Under the pieces are notes generated by a model. That model was not told where the DNA came from, did no database searches, and saw nothing but the letters and a program-made list of their open reading frames with translations. A stretch of DNA of 64,000 nt, taken from contig NZ_BBNM01000004.1 in NCBI RefSeq assembly GCF_000760595.1, positions 234,563-298,562 of the forward strand, in the 5' to 3' direction. This DNA comes from Acinetobacter soli. GTDB taxonomy: Bacteria; Pseudomonadota; Gammaproteobacteria; Pseudomonadales; Moraxellaceae. The position numbers and the translations under genes are program-made. How positions within the stretch are numbered: the stretch's first letter is position 1; every line of letters begins with the position of its first letter. Positions 57,090-64,000 of the stretch are shown here, in pieces.

Positions 57090-57958
57090 GGTATGCCTTT
57101 ATTCAGGACCATCAGCACATATGGTCTGTTCGTCGTTTATGTTCGACTTTACATGTTCATCATAGTGGTTATTACGCATGGCTAAAGCAACCCACGAGTA
57201 AAACTATAAAGAAACGGCAACAGCTTGCAGGCTTAATTAAACAGTTTTGGCTGGAATCTGGAGGAGTCTACGGCTATCGCAAGATTCACTGTGATTTGAA
57301 AGACGCTGGCGAAAATTGCGGTATCAATCTTGTACATCGGTTAATGAAAGCGAATGGGCTTAAATCACAGCGCGGCTACCGCAAGCCTAGAACTTATGCA
57401 GGTACGCCCAGTATTGTTTCCGCAAACACCTTGGAACGACAGTTTAACCCAACTCAGCCTAATCAGCGGTGGGTAACTGACATTACGTATATTCGTACAC
57501 ATGAAGGTTGGTTATATCTTGCTGTGGTGATTGATTTATTTTCACGTCTTGTTGTTGGCTGGTCTATGAAATCGAGAATGACTACAGATCTTGTGCTAAC
57601 TGCATTATTAATGGCGCTATGGCGGAGAAAACCACAGAATAAGGTTCTGATCCACTCTGACCAAGGCAGCCAATATACCAGCCATGAATGGCAAGTATTC
57701 CTTAAACAACATAATCTGGAATGTAGTATGAGTCGCAGAGGAAACTGTCATGATAATGCTGTTGCTGAGAGTTTCTTTCAGTTGTTAAAGCGCGAACGCA
57801 TCAAGAAGAAAATTTATTCAAACAGATCCGAGGCTAGAACCGATATCTTTGAATATATTGAGATGTTTTATAATTCAAAACGCAGACATGGTTCCAATGG
57901 TCAGCGTTCTCCATTAGAGTATGAAAAAGCCCATTTCAAACGGGCTATGTGTATCTAG
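57086..57958 (+). CDS. IS3-family transposase OrfB (DDE integrase)
   Basis: 290 residues. The rve-type catalytic core is intact: WVTDITYIRTHEGWLYLAVVIDLFSRLVVGWS (first Asp), LIHSDQGSQYTS (second Asp) and GNCHDNAVAESFFQLLKRE (Glu), with the usual C-terminal YNSKRRHGSNGQRSPLEYE. It overlaps OrfA by four bases; the fusion OrfAB is expected by -1 frameshifting at the A7 run. The reading frame is complete, so the element may be active. Confidence 0.95.
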   Translation: MRYAFIQDHQHIWSVRRLCSTLHVHHSGYYAWLKQPTSKTIKKRQQLAGLIKQFWLESGGVYGYRKIHCDLKDAGENCGINLVHRLMKANGLKSQRGYRKPRTYAGTPSIVSANTLERQFNPTQPNQRWVTDITYIRTHEGWLYLAVVIDLFSRLVVGWSMKSRMTTDLVLTALLMALWRRKPQNKVLIHSDQGSQYTSHEWQVFLKQHNLECSMSRRGNCHDNAVAESFFQLLKRERIKKKIYSNRSEARTDIFEYIEMFYNSKRRHGSNGQRSPLEYEKAHFKRAMCI

Positions 57959-58001
57959 AATTTTGGTGGCTATTCACCTAGTACATTCGATATATCGATG
58001 C

Positions 58002-58952
58002 TTATTCATTACTTAACAGATTCAATGTATTTTTCCATTGATCATTTTGATAACTAAAATCATTTGGGTTAGTTGTAGATGGTGGATTATTTGAAATGAA
58101 GGTATATATTTGTTTACGTTGTTCTTTTGACAATAAAGAAACCACATTAGGATTGTCTAGTAGGTTTGCTCCTATACTACTAATGACACTATCCTTCATT
58201 TCTCTATCCTTTGAACCTAATGTAGCGAGTGTTGTTGATACTTCTTTTCCATTTAGCACTGAAGTAGCTACATAACTCGCTTCATTAAGTGAAACATTAT
58301 CCTTACTCAATATATTTTGATTCATTTTTTTTGAATCTTCTGCTGAAGGATTTGTTGAAGAATAAGTTGAGATCAATGCCTGTCTAACTTCCTCTGAGGT
58401 GTGTGGATCTGCATTGATATCATTGACCGCATCAGCAATTCGTTTACGAACAAGATCATTTTTTGGTAAAGCTTTTTTAAGCTGGTGTTCTTCTTCAGTT
58501 AATAATGATGCATTATTTAAAGCACCCAAAGCCGCACTTTGAACCCGAGGACTTCCATTCTTTAAATAAGGTATAATTTCGTCAGCTGCCTCAATAGGGT
58601 TTAATGCAGTAAGTGACACCAGAATGTCAGTTAAAGCCTGTGGATCAGAATTATTTTCTTTCAACAATCCAACTAATTGATCAATCTTTTGCTCTCTTGG
58701 TAAAGCTGAATTATTTAAAATATTCAACATTTTTTGAGCCCATCTCGGCGGTGATATATTATCAGGTAATTCCTGACTAAATTTTATATCGCTAGTATCA
58801 GAAGCAACTGATTGTTGCGTTGTTTGATACTCAGATTTAGTACCCTCTTCTTTTACTTGATTATCATCATTATTAGTAAAAAGATATAAACCAACTAAAC
58901 CAAGGCCAAGTGCTATAATCACAAGGATTATTTTATTTCTACTATTTTTCAT
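58002..58952 (-). CDS. Membrane-anchored helical-repeat protein, partner of the secreted cysteine protein
   Basis: 316 residues; AAGAAGG precedes the ATG at 58952. An N-terminal signal anchor (KIILVIIALGLGLVGLYLF) is followed by a polar linker and then helical HEAT-like repeats: LTDILVSLTALNPIEAADEIIPYLKNGSPRVQSAALGALNNA, ATLGSKDREMKDSVISSIG. The large domain should face the periplasm. It lies 68 bases after the secreted cysteine protein gene on the same strand, so it is in one operon with it and could bind or inhibit it. No named family recognised. Confidence 0.65.
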   Translation of the reverse strand: MKNSRNKIILVIIALGLGLVGLYLFTNNDDNQVKEEGTKSEYQTTQQSVASDTSDIKFSQELPDNISPPRWAQKMLNILNNSALPREQKIDQLVGLLKENNSDPQALTDILVSLTALNPIEAADEIIPYLKNGSPRVQSAALGALNNASLLTEEEHQLKKALPKNDLVRKRIADAVNDINADPHTSEEVRQALISTYSSTNPSAEDSKKMNQNILSKDNVSLNEASYVATSVLNGKEVSTTLATLGSKDREMKDSVISSIGANLLDNPNVVSLLSKEQRKQIYTFISNNPPSTTNPNDFSYQNDQWKNTLNLLSNE

Positions 58953-58977
58953 AAAGCCTTCTTAAAAATTTAAAATA

Positions 58978-59001
58978 CCCTTAATCTATTTTAATTAAGG
59001 G
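58978..59001 (-). other. Intergenic hairpin between the two cassette genes
   Basis: CCCTTAAT (58978-58985) and ATTAAGGG (58994-59001) form an 8-bp stem in the gap between the secreted-protein gene and the repeat-protein gene, followed by T-rich sequence on the minus strand. It could be an attenuator that lowers expression of the second gene. The truncated copy has an unrelated hairpin at the same site. Confidence 0.55.
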
Positions 59002-59020
59002 CATGTACTAAAATATTAAA

Positions 59021-59578
59021 CTATGTTCTGGTAATTGTTAATAATGAACTACCATAAGTCGAACTTGGAAGACTACCACCTAAATTTCCATTGCCTGTTT
59101 GTGTAAATATCCATTTAACGAATGCATCACATCTGAACGAGCCTTTTTGCCAAGTATACGCCGTACAAGCTCCTGATGAATTATAAGATGAACAAACTTG
59201 AATAGCTGGGTTCGGTGTTGAAGACCACAAGTTATAAGATACGTGAGGTTTTTGTTGGTTTGAAAGCGTATTAATTTGGCTTGTTGCTGAAGTATATGGA
59301 GACTTCCAAGTAAAGCTTGATTTAGCTTTAGCACCCCAATACGTATCAACTTTAAATCCGTTAACTGTTACATTCTGGACTACATTAACATACGGCGTAG
59401 CATTCATTACTTGAGCCACATTATCTTTTGCAGCTAAAACACCTAAGTGTCCTAAATACCCAAATCCTGAAACAGATAGATCTCGACCTAAAACATCACC
59501 TACTGCAACAGGATTGCCTGCTGCTAAAACTAGTGAGCTTTGAGCTATTAGAATGCTTGATAAGAAGAACTTCTTCAT
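59021..59578 (-). CDS. Secreted putative permuted papain-like cysteine hydrolase (unknown family)
   Basis: 185 residues. A signal peptide (MKKFFLSSILIAQSSLVLA) precedes a mature protein of 166 residues. A His in SGFGYLGHLGVL lies near the N terminus and a Cys in GSFRCDAFVKWIFTQTG near the C terminus. This His-before-Cys order, and the helix-start context of the Cys, are those of permuted NlpC/P60 (YiiX/LRAT-like) enzymes, which act on lipids, amides or peptides. Two more Cys (CSSYNSSGAC) could form a disulfide. The fold call is inference. A diverged C-terminal copy lies at 56426-56614. Confidence 0.6.
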   Translation of the reverse strand: MKKFFLSSILIAQSSLVLAAGNPVAVGDVLGRDLSVSGFGYLGHLGVLAAKDNVAQVMNATPYVNVVQNVTVNGFKVDTYWGAKAKSSFTWKSPYTSATSQINTLSNQQKPHVSYNLWSSTPNPAIQVCSSYNSSGACTAYTWQKGSFRCDAFVKWIFTQTGNGNLGGSLPSSTYGSSLLTITRT

Positions 59579-59701
59579 AATTTTACCTTTTGATTGACTA
59601 AAGTGTATAATTTTTTTGAATTTTTAGATTTTATATACCAAAAAGATATTTAACAACATAGTTTAAATGTTAGCCATCACATAAGTACTTAAACATATTA
59701 A

Positions 59702-60682
59702 CTAACCCGAATCCTGTTTAAGCCGATGATTTCATAATTTGAATTGTTGGCTTATTTCGATGGGTTAATTGATATGCACATAGTGAGGCGTAAATTCCAC
59801 TCAGAAATCCATGAAGACTACGTGCTTTACTCGTCACTAAATTATATTGCCCCTTCAATAAACTGAATAATGTTTCTATTTTATTGCGTTGTCTTAAGTG
59901 ATATTCATCTGATGCACAGAGTTGAATAGCCTGCATATTCTTACGATGATAAGTAATTAAATCAATACCTTGATCTTTCAATCTAATTTTTAATTCTTGG
60001 CTGATGTAACCTCGATCCCCGTAAAGTTTTCCGTTTAGACCATCAACTAATTGCTCAACCATTTTTCATGTCAGCAACATGTCCATTCGATAAAGCAGAA
60101 CAGGCAATTTCACCCAATTGATTCATCGCAATATGTAATTTACAGCCATAAAACCAGCCCATTGAGCTTCTACCACGTGATGCAATTTGGACTAATGATT
60201 TATGACGCTGAATACGTTGATTTTTACAAACTGGCAGAGTGGTTGAATCAATCCATAAATATTGTGTATCTTGGCCTTTCATCAATGCCACATTTAAAGC
60301 GTGTAGAGCTAATTCATGCCTTTTGATCAGATGAATCATCCTTTGATAGCAAGGCAAGTACTTAAATAAATGGCTTTTATCTTCTTTTAACCAAGTAAAA
60401 AAGGCTTTGAAATTATTGAAATGAGAGCATTTGTACCAAATAACAATAAAGCAGATTTCTGAAATTGTAAGTTGAGCAGTTCTGATTCTTAAGGAACCAC
60501 GATTTTGTTTGAGAAACTCCTAATAAGTTGCTTCAAATTTAAGAAAAAAATCATCAATTATGCAGAATAATTCGGTACTATTAAACATCAGGACTAGAGT
60601 TGTGAGTTTGGTGTGGTAACTCAACTGATAGCTCTAGTCCTCTTATTTTTCAAGTCAATTTCTTATCCGCGATTCGGGTTAG
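59702..60682 (-). mobile_element. IS982-family element, inactivated
   Basis: The ends are CTAACCCGAATC (59702-59713) and its inverted copy GATTCGGGTTAG (60671-60682), and the IS982 style GGATAAG follows inside the right end. Length is about 980 bp, normal for IS982. A large hairpin (AGGACTAGAG 60590-60599 with CTCTAGTCCT 60632-60641) lies just before the transposase start. The transposase has two lesions, so the element cannot move by itself. Confidence 0.8.
59718..60588 (-). pseudogene. IS982-family transposase with a nonsense codon and a frameshift
   Basis: Reading from ATG 60588, codon 23 is TAG at 60520-60522, where relatives would have TGG (context ATY-stop-EFLKQNRG). The frame then continues through WIDSTTLPVCKNQRIQRHKS, GRSSMGWFYGCKLHIAMN to ADMKNG-stop, but an extra A in the A5 run (60062-60066) throws it out of frame. 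Deleting one A joins it to MVEQLVDGLNGKLYGDRGYI, RNKIETLFSLLKGQYNL and the end at 59718. The DDE residues are otherwise present. Two independent lesions make a sequencing error unlikely. Confidence 0.85.
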
Positions 60683-60878
60683 CATAAGATTTGACTGCTA
60701 TATATAAGGCTTTGTGTGAATATCTTTACGAGTTGGTAACTCTACAGAGCTTTCATTAAACAACTCTTCTAACCATCATTTAAGTGTAACGCCAGAAATG
60801 TAAGTTGAATGCCCTTATGGAAACAAGGACTTTGCATTTAAATTAGATAAAAACTTATTTTTCTATTTTACTAGTAAT

Positions 60879-61130
60879 CTACAAATTATTTTTAAGCTTA
60901 TAGAATCTGTATTCTGGATAAATTAAACCAATTACAAATAAGATAGAAAAACCAACCCATAAAAACAAGGTCATCATTTTTACTTGTTCTTCATTCCATG
61001 AGCTAGATTCTGTATCTAAAAAAAAGATACTTTTCCAACCCTTAATATAACTAGCCCCACCCCATGAAAGAATCCACTTACAAACCAAGCTAAAACATAA
61101 ATAAATTAATATCCATAGAGAAGTAGACAT
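60879..61130 (-). CDS. Small two-helix membrane protein of unknown function
   Basis: 83 residues; AGGAA precedes ATG 61130. Two hydrophobic helices (LWILIYLCFSLVCKWILSW, MMTLFLWVGFSILFVIGLI) flank a polar loop. It starts three bases after the stop of the secreted 295-residue protein gene, so the two are one operon. I do not recognise the family. Small membrane partners of secreted proteins are often immunity or accessory proteins, but nothing here shows that directly. Confidence 0.6.
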   Translation of the reverse strand: MSTSLWILIYLCFSLVCKWILSWGGASYIKGWKSIFFLDTESSSWNEEQVKMMTLFLWVGFSILFVIGLIYPEYRFYKLKNNL

Positions 61131-61133
61131 TCG

Positions 61134-62021
61134 TTAGATTCCTAGTGATGCCATCTCTAATGCAGATCTATTATTTGCTGCTGCTACATTTATACAAGCT
61201 TTATAAACTGGTTGAGCACCGCTTAATCCAGCTAAATAAGGAATGATTTCATAAAAATAATCTTTCAAATAATCTAATCCTGGTTTTACAAAATATGATG
61301 TACCAGGAATTATGTCTCCAACACCAGGTGGTTTTGGAACCAAATTAAAATTTGCAGAACAGGTAAGAATTGATTTTACTGTATTAGAAATGACAACCCC
61401 CACGTCATTATTCATATCTAATGAGTTAGCTATACTTTGTGTCCATATCTTAGAGGCAACCTCACGTGCAGCAGCTTGAGCTGGATTATCGGACGCAATG
61501 GCATATGTTTGAACTGTACGGGATGTTGGGCTAGAACACCCTAACCCATTACCACCATTATATTTCAGAACACTATTATTCGAGCTTATAAACTCAACTT
61601 TTACATTCGGATAATGCTTTGTAAAGACTTGGATTGTGGGATGAAGTACCGTTGAACACGACTTATCATTTGTAAAATATCTGACAGTGTGTTTTTGTGA
61701 ATTATAGTGAGCTGCGTAAATACGACCATCTGCATACAAAGTCATTGCAGAAGCATCACTACCTGCTTTTGTTCTACCTTCAGAATAAATAGCTTTTGCC
61801 ATTTTTAACTTATATGGTGTTGATAAAACTTCAAAATTTTTCGAAAATTTAATGTAATCTTCGCCTAATACAGCCGCTAATTCATTCTGAATATGTGAGT
61901 CACTATCAATCTTAGATAACGTAGATGGATTTTCTAGATATGGATTTAAATTTAAATTTCCAGCAAAACTAAATGATGGTATAGATAATAATAATACTAA
62001 ATATAAACTCTTATATTTCAT
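61134..62021 (-). CDS. Secreted protein of unknown family
   Basis: 295 residues with a signal peptide (KSLYLVLLLSIPSFSFA). The mature part has a compact N-terminal region (SDASAMTLYADGRIYAAHYN, VRYFTNDKSCSTVLHPTIQVFTKHYPNVKVEFISS), four or five cysteines (SCST, GLGCSS, LTCSAN, KACINV) likely disulfide-paired, and a helical C-terminal part. No motif matched a known enzyme family to me; a deaminase-like reading of the N-terminal region was considered and not supported. It is followed after three bases by the two-helix membrane protein gene. Confidence 0.65.
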   Translation of the reverse strand: MKYKSLYLVLLLSIPSFSFAGNLNLNPYLENPSTLSKIDSDSHIQNELAAVLGEDYIKFSKNFEVLSTPYKLKMAKAIYSEGRTKAGSDASAMTLYADGRIYAAHYNSQKHTVRYFTNDKSCSTVLHPTIQVFTKHYPNVKVEFISSNNSVLKYNGGNGLGCSSPTSRTVQTYAIASDNPAQAAAREVASKIWTQSIANSLDMNNDVGVVISNTVKSILTCSANFNLVPKPPGVGDIIPGTSYFVKPGLDYLKDYFYEIIPYLAGLSGAQPVYKACINVAAANNRSALEMASLGI

Positions 62022-62055
62022 AATTTTCCCTATTTTAATTTTGGGGATCAGGAAG

Positions 62056-62733
62056 TTAAAGAAAATTATTACGAATTAATTTAAGCAAATCGAGGTATAA
62101 ATTACAATACCAATGATTGAAGCAATACTCCTTTTCTTTAAGATGCAAGTAAAATATCTTTTTGTCAATTCTATTAAATTTACTGAGTCGCTTTTTAACA
62201 TAGTTCCAGAATGATTCTATGCCGCTAATATGACGCTCAGCATTAGCAAATTCATTGTCTCCATGATTAACTCCTAGATATTTACCAAAACCAATTTCAA
62301 CTAGACCATCATAGCCTCTCCAGCCTATTGCATAAGTCACTGAACAAGCTCAATATGTCCACGAATAATACCTTTTAGCGTAGCTTGGGAGCAGTGAGGG
62401 ACAATTCCTTTATATAAATTCCTACCCCGTTTGAGTAGTCCAAAAACAACGGTTTTACCTAATGCACCTCGACCGTGCTTACCTCGTACACGATTGACTC
62501 AGAAATAAAATTCATCCAGTTCAACAACATCATTGAAAAGAGATATTCGTTCATACTAAATAGTAATTTTTTTACGCAATTTGATGTAAGTTGTATTGAT
62601 AGTACGCACTGAAGTACTGGTGAGTTTAGCAGTGTCTGAAGCAGTAAAATCCACGGCAAAAAAGCGAATGATCTACCTGAATTTTGCTTGTGTGATTCTT
62701 GAACGGGAATAGTATCTGTTTTTGCTTTCATAT
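62056..62733 (-). pseudogene. IS1595 (ISXO2-like) family transposase, degenerate
   Basis: Reading the minus strand with interruptions gives the ISXO2-like order: SKNRYYSRSRITQAKFR, FFAVDFTASDTAKLTSTSVR, VVELDEFYF, VNRVRGKHGRGALGKTVVFG, then GWRGYDGLVEIGFGKYLGVNHG and GIESFWNYVKKRLSKFN, FYLHLKEKEY. There are at least three in-frame stops (after KFR, after KKITI and after EFYF) and a frameshift near 62340. The element is therefore long dead. It sits just beyond the cat-type operon terminator. Confidence 0.85.
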
Positions 62734-62756
62734 AAAATCGCTTTCTGAGCCGATAC

Positions 62757-62792
62757 AAAAAAACGCCACGTGCATGAACGCGCGGCGTTTTG
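62757..62792 (-). terminator. Terminator of the catF-catD operon
   Basis: A strong hairpin with CGCCGCGCG and CACGTGGCG arms around TTCATG, followed on the minus strand by seven T. It begins 50 bases after the enol-lactonase stop codon and marks the native end of the operon. Confidence 0.85.
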
Positions 62793-62841
62793 AAAATTCA
62801 TAGATAAAGGTTTAAAATCTCTATCTGTCAAAAAGATTAAA

Positions 62842-63645
62842 TCAATTGAAGCGCTTCATTACTGCTTCGACTGCGTGATTAAATGCCTGTGGCTGTTCCA
62901 CATTCGAAATATGCGATGCCTCCAGCACTTCAAGTGTTGAATGTACAATATGCTCACATAAAAACTGACCATCGGCTACTGTGGTCACTGGATCTTGTGC
63001 ACCAGCAATCACCAGTATCGGTATGCTTATACGTTGCAGTTGAGGGCGCACATCAGCCTCTGCCAACGCTTCACAGCAACTGGCATAGCCTTCGGCACTA
63101 CCTTGAGCTAAATCATGACTCAGCTTTTCTACAATTTCTGGTGAGTCTTCAATAAAGCCTGGCGTAAACCAGCGTGCTGCCGCAGTTTGAGCAACCGGCG
63201 TTAACCCTTGCTCACGCACCAATTGCGCACGTGCTTGCCAAGCCTGAGCTTCTCCAATTTTTGCTGCGGTGTTGGCTACAATCACCTGATTAAAACGCTC
63301 AGGAAAATGTATTGCCAGCCATTGTCCAGTTAACCCACCCATCGAGATTCCACAAAACGTAGCTTGAGGAATTTGCAAATGATCAAGCAATGCAATTACA
63401 TCGGTACCTAGCTGATCAATGCGATAAGGGCCAACAGGTGTCGATGATGCACCATGACCACGCGTGTCGTAGCAAATGACAAAATACTTGTCCTGAAAAT
63501 ACGCTACCTGTTGTTGCCACATACTCAGGTTGGTACCTAACGAATTTGAAAAGATCAGTGCAGGACGATCCGCCTGACCGAATGTTGCATAATTGAGAGC
63601 AACATCCTGCGCCGTTAGTGTGTCTTTAAAGTGAAATACTGGCAT
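62842..63645 (-). CDS. catD: 3-oxoadipate enol-lactonase
   Basis: 267 residues. Alpha/beta hydrolase with IFSNSLGTNLSMWQQQV, the nucleophile elbow FCGISMGGLTGQW, the Asp in VIAGAQDPVTT and the His in EASHISNVEQ. The enzyme hydrolyses beta-ketoadipate enol-lactone in aromatic catabolism. It follows the thiolase gene directly by nine bases with AAGGAAT as ribosome site. That direct F-D adjacency, without pcaB between, matches catBCIJFD in A. baylyi rather than pcaIJFBD, so I call it catD; pcaD is the alternative. Confidence 0.85.
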   Translation of the reverse strand: MPVFHFKDTLTAQDVALNYATFGQADRPALIFSNSLGTNLSMWQQQVAYFQDKYFVICYDTRGHGASSTPVGPYRIDQLGTDVIALLDHLQIPQATFCGISMGGLTGQWLAIHFPERFNQVIVANTAAKIGEAQAWQARAQLVREQGLTPVAQTAAARWFTPGFIEDSPEIVEKLSHDLAQGSAEGYASCCEALAEADVRPQLQRISIPILVIAGAQDPVTTVADGQFLCEHIVHSTLEVLEASHISNVEQPQAFNHAVEAVMKRFN

Positions 63646-63654
63646 ATTTATTCC

Positions 63655-64000
63655 TTAAACCCGCTCAATAATGAGTGCAATTCCCTGACCCACGCCGATA
63701 CACATCGAACACAGCGCATACTTACCGCCCGACTGTTCCAGCTGGTTTAAAGCCGTCGTCACCAGACGCGCACCTGATGCACCCAATGGATGACCCAGTG
63801 CAATTGCACCGCCATTCGGATTCACCCGTGCATCGTCATCCGCCAGCCCTAAGTCTCGGGTACAGGCCAGTGCCTGTGCAGCAAAGGCTTCGTTCAGCTC
63901 AATCACATCCATCTGATCAAGCGTCAGATTGGCCTGCTTGAGCAGCTTTTTGATCGCTGGTGCCGGTGCGAAGCCCATGATGCGCGGCTCGATGCCCACT
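63655..64000 (-). CDS. catF: 3-oxoadipyl-CoA thiolase, C-terminal part (cut by window edge)
   Basis: Only about the last 115 codons are in the window; the frame is open to base 64000. Thiolase catalytic marks are in place: [39 protein letters not shown] with the His, and [20 protein letters not shown] with the C-terminal catalytic Cys. The enzyme splits 3-oxoadipyl-CoA to succinyl-CoA and acetyl-CoA, the last step of the beta-ketoadipate pathway. It is co-transcribed with catD. The cat versus pca assignment depends on the genes upstream, outside the window. Confidence 0.85.
   Translation of the reverse strand, partial: VGIEPRIMGFAPAPAIKKLLKQANLTLDQMDVIELNEAFAAQALACTRDLGLADDDARVNPNGGAIALGHPLGASGARLVTTALNQLEQSGGKYALCSMCIGVGQGIALIIERV

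Larger units (their letters stand above)
56747..57976 (+). mobile_element. IS3-family insertion sequence, apparently intact
   Basis: About 1230 bp. The terminal inverted repeats are TGGATAGCCACC (56747-56758) and, reverse-complemented from the right end 57965-57976, TGAATAGCCACC: 11 of 12 identical, with the TG..CA ends typical of IS3. It encodes OrfA and OrfB overlapping by ATGA, and an in-phase A AAA AAA slippery heptamer at 57050-57056. The flanks (AAAAGA left, CCTAGT right) show no 3-bp target duplication, so flanking DNA was probably deleted or rearranged after insertion. It resembles IS1236-type Acinetobacter elements; exact naming needs a database. Confidence 0.85.

Noticed and set aside
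59080..59349. Alternative minus-strand frame within the secreted cysteine-protein gene
   Set aside because: Same-strand shadow in another frame, with no signal peptide or ribosome site, while the main frame has a signal peptide and a paralogous copy.
59579..59701. Extra gene between the secreted protein gene and the IS982 element
   Set aside because: AT-rich, no frame longer than a few codons; it is most probably the promoter region of the secreted protein gene.
60051..60326. Plus-strand frame antisense to the IS982 transposase
   Set aside because: Lies wholly within the dead transposase and shows no protein family features.
60683..60878. Possible further transposase fragment reading roughly KALYIAVKSYAN on the minus strand next to the IS982 right end
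   Set aside because: Only a few residues in one frame, with stops in all longer readings. Not enough to name a family; recorded as unexplained sequence.
61800..62021. Nucleic-acid deaminase-like toxin reading for the 295-residue secreted protein
   Set aside because: The expected zinc motif (His-x-Glu with Pro-Cys-x-x-Cys) is not present; only vague similarity in the phrase FTKHYPNVKVEFI.
62459..62758. A 99-codon minus-strand frame near the right end of the IS1595 remnant
   Set aside because: The conserved ISXO2-like residues are in a different frame of the same strand (VVELDEFYF, VNRVRGKHGRGALG); this frame is a by-product of the decayed gene.

Overview
The window is a stretch of chromosome from a gamma-proteobacterium, most probably Acinetobacter. 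The grounds are moderate-to-low GC, the gene repertoire (glnD-dapC, dnaE, trmJ-cysE, queH, a periplasmic asparaginase/glutaminase like that of A. glutaminasificans), a thiolase-enol-lactonase pair at the right edge as in the Acinetobacter beta-ketoadipate (cat/pca) operons, and the insertion sequence families present. This assignment is inference from recognised proteins; no search was run.

Layout. 1-5595: a plus-strand organosulfur scavenging operon (two SfnB-type acyl-CoA dehydrogenase-like flavoproteins, a DszA/NtaA-type flavin monooxygenase and a MetQNI-type ABC importer). 5695-7693: ychF, a Fur-box-controlled superoxide dismutase and a probable 37-residue membrane peptide. 7826-11977: a LysR regulator divergent from an exported DJ-1-like protein, a YqhD-type aldehyde reductase and a quinone reductase, which looks like a carbonyl-stress operon. 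12258-18845: small envelope proteins, a tautomerase homologue, purT, glnD and dapC. 18890-23697: a TonB siderophore receptor, LysE exporter with AraC regulator, and gpx-msrB peroxide/methionine repair genes. 23926-35332: an alanine-type aminotransferase with an extra N-terminal domain, asparaginase, dnaE, trmJ, cysE and two lipoproteins. 35333-38596: a TenA-fold iron oxidase strongly resembling the 1-alkene-forming UndA, a membrane diguanylate cyclase and queH. 38683-44834: an esterase and a nucleobase-type deaminase with its ABC importer and GntR regulator. 45206-47828: a second TonB receptor with a Met/His-rich small membrane protein.

47925-56071 holds the parts of an ethanolamine route: permease, exported phosphocholine/phosphoethanolamine-type phosphatase, small-molecule kinase and a class III PLP enzyme of the ethanolamine-phosphate phospho-lyase type, with an AraC regulator. 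An HxlR-regulated quinone reductase sits between them.

56100-62800 is an AT-rich accessory island lying between the phospho-lyase gene and the cat-type operon. It contains an intact IS3-family element, a dead IS982-family element and a dead IS1595-family element. Between them are two uncharacterised two-gene cassettes. One encodes a secreted, permuted-papain-like cysteine protein and a membrane-anchored alpha-helical repeat protein; a truncated, diverged copy of the same cassette lies beside the IS3 element in the opposite orientation. The other encodes a secreted 295-residue protein of unknown fold and a two-helix membrane protein. These are the best candidates for an undescribed toxin/immunity or interbacterial system. 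The window closes with catD/pcaD and the C-terminal part of catF/pcaF (62842-64000).
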